From contig JAPKDN010000075.1 of the NCBI GenBank assembly GCA_028822575.1, positions 1-9,806 on the forward strand: a stretch of DNA of 9,806 nucleotides, given 5' to 3'. The translations under genes were made by a program, and so were the position numbers. The stretch's first letter is position 1. The number at the start of each line of letters is the position of its first letter. Positions 6,816-9,806 of this stretch are shown here, one piece after another. Source of the DNA: Alphaproteobacteria bacterium (GTDB taxonomy: Bacteria; Pseudomonadota; Alphaproteobacteria; Thalassobaculales; Thalassobaculaceae). The notes under the pieces were generated by a model. That model was not told the origin of the DNA, made no database searches, and saw nothing but the letters and a program-made list of their open reading frames with translations.

Positions 6816-7775
6816 ATGATATTCGGATTTGGACTTCCCACCCGTGGCCCGCTTGCCGAGCCGACGGCGATCAAGAAACTTCTCACCCGCGCCGAGGAAA
6901 TTGGGCTGGGCTATGTTTCGGTGTCTGACCACATCGTCATTCCGAAAAACATTAACCCACTCTATCCCTATTCGGACAGCGGCGAGCCCCCATTCCCGCC
7001 GGACGGGGCATGCCTGGAGCAGCTCACGCTGATGGCCTATGCGGCGGCGGTAACCTCTAAGATTCGGATCCTGTCCTCTGTGATGGTGGTCCCACATCGT
7101 AATCCTATCCATACCGCCAAGACCATTGCGACCATTGATGTGCTGTCCAATGGACGGGTCACTATCGGTTGCGGCGCCGGTTGGATGGAGGAGGAGTTCG
7201 AGGCGATTGGCACCGAGCCATTCAAGGAGCGGGGCAAGGTCACCGATGAATACCTGGAGATCTTCAAGGAGCTATGGACCGCCGACTCCCCCGCCTATCA
7301 AGGCAAGTACAATAGCTTCACGAATGTGAAGTTTGAGCCAAAACCGGTGCAAGATCCGCATCCGCCGCTATGGATCGGTGGTGAGAGCCCGGCCGCCAAG
7401 CGGCGCGCGATCAAGCTGGGAGACGGTTGGTTTCCGATTGGCGCTAACCCGGCGTTTCCACTTAATACGGCGGATAAATACGCTGCCGGCCTGTCATCGT
7501 TGAAACAAATGGCGGCCGAGCATGACCGCGACCCGGCAACCGTGGATCTAGGTTTCTGGAGCAACTGGGACTGGGAAGTTCTGGATCGTAAAACGCCTCA
7601 GGAAGGTGACCGTCATATCATGACGGGGGGCACGTCGGCGATCATGGATGACATCGGCGCGCTCAAGGAGATGGGCGTCGATATTTTCATGTTCCAGCTC
7701 GCTAAGGCCGAGAGCCTGGACGAGACCATGGCGTCGATGGACCGGTTCGCGGACGGGGTTTTGAGCAAGGTTTGA
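6816..7775 (+). CDS. LLM class F420-dependent oxidoreductase (TIGR03619-like), paralogue 4
   Basis: The 319-residue protein has the same architecture as the preceding gene: MIFGFGLPTRGP, SVSDHIVIP (35-43), YPYSDSGEPPFPPDGA, KIRILSSVMVVPHR (82-95), DVLSNGRVTIGCGAGWM (108-124), ERGKVTDEYLEIFKELW (138-154) and HPPLWIGGES (182-191). The C-terminal half diverges, with an acidic/aromatic stretch LGFWSNWDWEVLD instead of the paralogue's DIGYFFTDGVHA. Since this half shapes the substrate pocket in LLM enzymes, the two copies probably differ in substrate. An ideal Shine-Dalgarno (AGGAGA, 6805-6810, spacing 5) fixes the ATG at 6816, in contrast to the weak site of paralogue 3, so this one may be made in larger amounts. 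It is the last gene before the inverted repeat and probably ends the operon. F420 use is inferred from family and context. Confidence 0.9.
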   Translation: MIFGFGLPTRGPLAEPTAIKKLLTRAEEIGLGYVSVSDHIVIPKNINPLYPYSDSGEPPFPPDGACLEQLTLMAYAAAVTSKIRILSSVMVVPHRNPIHTAKTIATIDVLSNGRVTIGCGAGWMEEEFEAIGTEPFKERGKVTDEYLEIFKELWTADSPAYQGKYNSFTNVKFEPKPVQDPHPPLWIGGESPAAKRRAIKLGDGWFPIGANPAFPLNTADKYAAGLSSLKQMAAEHDRDPATVDLGFWSNWDWEVLDRKTPQEGDRHIMTGGTSAIMDDIGALKEMGVDIFMFQLAKAESLDETMASMDRFADGVLSKV

Positions 7776-7795
7776 GGACTAAAACCACATATTAA

Positions 7796-7915
7796 CCGTC
7801 ATCCCGCCGTCGAGTGGGACCCATTTCTTCGGCGTATTGTTGGTTGCTGTTTTTACAACACCGAACGAGCCCATGATTTAAGCGGAATGGGTCCCGGTCT
7901 TCGCCGGGATGACGG
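7796..7915. repeat. Paired inverted REP/MITE-like intergenic repeat
   Basis: Two 30-base arms at 7796-7825 and 7886-7915 are inverted relative to each other, and 25 of 30 positions match. The outer 11 bases (CCGTCATCCCG) and the inner 10 (GGGACCCATT) are perfect, and all five mismatches fall in the middle nine bases. A 60-base spacer separates the arms. No target-site duplication is evident (attaa before, caata after). The unit resembles interspersed TCATCCCGGC-GAAG-CCGGGA repeats I recall from alphaproteobacterial genomes. It ends 21 bases before the GMC start codon. In RNA the arms could pair into a long stem and limit read-through or stabilise the upstream mRNA. Confidence 0.8.
7892..7909 (+). 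repeat. REP-type hairpin within the right arm
   Basis: TCCCGG (7892-7897) and CCGGGA (7904-7909) form a perfect 6-bp stem around the loop TCTTCG. The corresponding stem in the left arm is degenerate (TCCC/GGGA only). The right arm is therefore the better-preserved repeat unit. There is no U tract, so it is not a classic intrinsic terminator. Confidence 0.6.
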
Positions 7916-7936
7916 CAATAGAGGAAATCGTGAACC

Positions 7937-9544
7937 ATGGAATTGGATGCGGACTATATCGTTGTGGGCGCCGGCTCGGCCGGTTGCGTTTTGGCGGACA
8001 GGTTGAGCGAGGATGGCTCGCGGGTTTTGGTGCTAGAGGCAGGGCCGAAGGACCTGAACCCGATGATCCATATTCCTGCGGGTATCCTGCATCTTCTCTA
8101 CAATGAAACAGTTAATTGGAACTATTCCTCCGAGCCCGAGGAAACCAGCGGCAATCGGCGCATCCATTGGCCGCGCGGTCGGGTGCTTGGTGGGTCGAGC
8201 TCGATCAACGGCATGCTCTATGTGCGCGGCAATCCCGCGGATTACGACGGCTGGGCGCAGATGGGTTGCCGGGGCTGGTCCTTTGATGAAGTGCTGCCGT
8301 TTTTCCGCAAGTCCGAGAACTACCGGAGCGGTGGTGATCCAGACCATCGGGGCAAGGGCGGGCCGTTGCAGGTCGAGGACTATCGCAACATTCTGACCCT
8401 GACTCACAAGTTCGTCGAAGCAGCGGAACAGGCCGGTTTTAAGAAGAGCGCGGATCTAAACGGCGCCGAGCCGGAGGGTGTCGGCTATTCGCAAATGACC
8501 CGAATTGGCCGGCGCCGGGGCTCTACCGCCCAGACCTTTCTCGCGCGGGCCAAGAAACGCCAGAACGTACGGATCGAGACCAATGCCGTCGCGACGCGCC
8601 TGACCTTCGACGGCAAACGCTGTACCGGGATCGCGTTCCGGCAAAAGGGCGTGGACCGGGTCGCCACGGCGCGGCGCGAAGTGATCGTTTCCGGCGGCGC
8701 GGTGAACTCTCCACATCTGCTTCAGGTCTCCGGTATTGGGCCGGCGGATAATTTGAAATCCATAGGCGTCGACGTGCTGCACGATTCACCCGGCGTGGGC
8801 GGCAATCTGTCGGATCATTATGTCGCCAGGATCTCTCACCGAGTGAAAGGGGCCGACTCGATAAACCAGCTGGCGCGCGGGCCGAAACTATTGCGCGAGA
8901 TCGGCAAGTTCGTTTTGCTGGGCAAAGGCGCGCTGACCTTCGGGGTGACCAGCGCCCAGGTGTTCTGCCGCAGCCGCGAGGGGCTCTCTAGCCCGGATCT
9001 GCAATTGCTGTTCACCCCCGCGAGCTATCAGCAGGGCGTGATCGGTCAGCTGGAAAAGGAGGGCGGCATGACGGTCGCGGTCTGCGCCGTGCGGCCCCAA
9101 AGCCGCGGCACGATCATGGCGGAGTCCCCCGATCCCTTGGAACGCCCGAAGATCCGTCCGAACTATCTCTCGAACCCAGACGACATGCGGGTGATTTTGG
9201 CGGGGATGGAGCACACCCGCCACATCTTCGCCCAGCCCGCCTTCGAACCTTATAATGTGGCCGAGACACTGCCGGGGCCTGGCGTTACGGACAAGGCGGA
9301 CCTGGAAACTTTCGTGCGCGAGCAGGGCAGTATCATCTACCATCCCGTCGGCACCTGTAAGATGGGCGAGGACTCGTTGGCGGTGGTCAGCCCGAGGCTC
9401 GCGGTGCATGGGATCGAGGGCCTGCGCGTGGCTGATGCTTCGGTGATGCCGACCGTTACGACCGGGAATACCAATGCGCCAACAATTATGATCGGCGAAA
9501 AGGCCGCGGCAATGATTATTGAGGACGCCAAAAGCGCCGGCTAA
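7937..9544 (+). CDS. FAD-dependent GMC oxidoreductase (choline/alcohol dehydrogenase type)
   Basis: The 535-residue enzyme oxidises an alcohol to an aldehyde using FAD, in the cytoplasm or on the inner membrane face. Seen are the FAD dinucleotide fold YIVVGAGSAGCVLADRL with GAGSAG at 11-16 and ribose-binding Glu34 (VLVLEAG), GMC signature 1 GRVLGGSSSINGMLYVRG (81-98), GMC signature 2 SGGAVNSPHLLQVSGIG (252-268), and the C-terminal HPVGTCKMG with His469 and TGNTNAPTIMIGE with Asn513. The 44-residue His-Asn spacing equals that of the catalytic pair of choline oxidase (His466/Asn510). The length is typical and no signal peptide is seen. GAGGAAA at 7921-7927 (spacing 9) sets the ATG at 7937. Substrates in this family include choline, long-chain and aromatic alcohols and polyethylene glycols; the sequence does not choose. 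The 161-base gap and inverted repeat suggest control separate from the LLM operon. Confidence 0.93.
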   Translation: MELDADYIVVGAGSAGCVLADRLSEDGSRVLVLEAGPKDLNPMIHIPAGILHLLYNETVNWNYSSEPEETSGNRRIHWPRGRVLGGSSSINGMLYVRGNPADYDGWAQMGCRGWSFDEVLPFFRKSENYRSGGDPDHRGKGGPLQVEDYRNILTLTHKFVEAAEQAGFKKSADLNGAEPEGVGYSQMTRIGRRRGSTAQTFLARAKKRQNVRIETNAVATRLTFDGKRCTGIAFRQKGVDRVATARREVIVSGGAVNSPHLLQVSGIGPADNLKSIGVDVLHDSPGVGGNLSDHYVARISHRVKGADSINQLARGPKLLREIGKFVLLGKGALTFGVTSAQVFCRSREGLSSPDLQLLFTPASYQQGVIGQLEKEGGMTVAVCAVRPQSRGTIMAESPDPLERPKIRPNYLSNPDDMRVILAGMEHTRHIFAQPAFEPYNVAETLPGPGVTDKADLETFVREQGSIIYHPVGTCKMGEDSLAVVSPRLAVHGIEGLRVADASVMPTVTTGNTNAPTIMIGEKAAAMIIEDAKSAG

Positions 9545-9562
9545 AACCAGCATCGCGCCGCC

Positions 9563-9592
9563 TTGACATGCTCGACCTCACGTGCATGTCAT
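9563..9592 (+). promoter_or_regulatory. Sigma-70-type promoter candidate overlapped by a perfect dyad operator
   Basis: A perfect -35 box TTGACA (9563-9568) is followed after 18 bases by TGTCAT (9587-9592), four of six to the -10 consensus. The same stretch contains a perfect inverted repeat, TGACATGC (9564-9571) and GCATGTCA (9584-9591), separated by 12 bases, so half-site spacing is 20 bases (about two helical turns). A palindromic CACGTG sits at 9579-9584. Overlap of a dyad with both promoter boxes is the layout of a repressor operator. It would drive the gene at 9735 with a leader of roughly 135 bases. This is a sequence-based prediction. Confidence 0.5.
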
Positions 9593-9695
9593 GTTGCGTC
9601 TGTCACTAGCGCCGTTTAAGCTCCTTCGCAGTGTCGTGCTCCGGGTGAGCTGACCCGCCCAGACTGGTAGCCTCTCGGCCCGTTGCACGGCTGAA

Positions 9696-9717
9696 AATGC
9701 GTTGCTCAAGACGCATT
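9696..9717 (+). promoter_or_regulatory. Leader hairpin or second dyad next to the Shine-Dalgarno
   Basis: AATGCGT (9696-9702) and ACGCATT (9711-9717) are perfect complements around an 8-base loop. The right arm ends one base before the strong Shine-Dalgarno AGGGAGGA (9719-9726), which lies 8 bases from the ATG at 9735. The structure could modulate ribosome access, or act as a DNA operator. It lacks a U tract and is not a terminator. The rest of the 9545-9734 region shows no gene and no clear terminator for the GMC gene. Confidence 0.4.
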
Positions 9718-9734
9718 GAGGGAGGACTAATTAG

Positions 9735-9806
9735 ATGAAACGTCGCGCCTTTATTCAAAATACCGCCATCGCCGGCGCCGCCGGGGCGATCGCCGCCACC
9801 GGACTG
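9735..9806 (+). CDS. N-terminus of a probable Tat-exported protein (3' end outside window)
   Basis: Only 24 codons are visible. They start MKRRAFIQ, with twin arginines at residues 3-4 in a KRRxFI context, and continue with a small, Ala/Gly-rich hydrophobic stretch (TAIAGAAGAIAATG). This is the layout of a twin-arginine signal peptide (consensus S/T-RRxFLK), so the protein is probably exported folded to the periplasm. Such starts are common on TRAP or ABC transporter substrate-binding proteins and on periplasmic redox enzymes of Proteobacteria. The visible part does not distinguish these. The start is supported by AGGGAGGA 8 bases upstream and by the long leader with promoter-like and dyad elements. 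Confidence 0.75.
   Translation, partial: MKRRAFIQNTAIAGAAGAIAATGL

Noticed and set aside
3780..7775. One of the LLM genes being F420-dependent glucose-6-phosphate dehydrogenase (F420 recycler)
   Set aside because: None shows the Fgd-type TGEALNE block after the LLM core, so the F420-reducing enzyme is not evident in this window.
7909..8106. Short frame starting at ATG 7909 inside the right repeat arm
   Set aside because: It overlaps the GMC gene out of frame, has no recognisable domain and starts within the repeat.
9542..9580. Intrinsic terminator after the GMC gene
   Set aside because: No GC stem followed by a T run could be found between 9545 and 9734.

Overview
The window is GC-rich (about 60 % by eye) with dense, same-strand coding. 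All supported genes are on the + strand with short gaps. The codon bias, a paired inverted repeat with a TCATCCCGG...CCGGGA core, and a twin-arginine N-terminus of the kind common on Gram-negative periplasmic binding proteins all point to a proteobacterium, most likely alphaproteobacterial. This is an inference from style, because no rRNA or other marker gene is present.

Positions 1-3753 hold a cofactor F420 biosynthesis block: the C-terminal part of cofD (fbiA), cofC (fbiD) and a complete fbiC, which is the fused two-radical-SAM FO synthase with a CofG-like half followed by a CofH-like half. cofD and cofC overlap by one base and cofC and fbiC are 7 bases apart, so the three genes look translationally coupled. 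The glutamate ligase CofE/FbiB is not in the window.

Positions 3780-7775 hold four consecutive luciferase-like monooxygenase (LLM) class oxidoreductases, a superfamily containing many F420-dependent enzymes. The last two are clear paralogues, with 56 of 80 residues identical over residues 81-160. Making the cofactor and several likely users of it in one gene string suggests a dedicated F420-linked oxidoreduction pathway; its substrate cannot be read from the sequence.

Positions 7776-7936 contain a 120-base paired inverted repeat (REP/MITE-like). It is followed by a complete FAD-dependent GMC alcohol dehydrogenase/oxidase (7937-9544). A 190-base intergenic region comes next, with a TTGACA promoter candidate overlapped by a perfect 8-12-8 dyad and a second hairpin beside a strong Shine-Dalgarno. 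The window ends in the first 24 codons of a probable Tat-exported protein.

Overall this reads as an F420 synthesis plus F420-user operon next to a separately controlled alcohol-oxidation and perhaps uptake module. The combined pathway is a hypothesis; the individual family assignments are firm.
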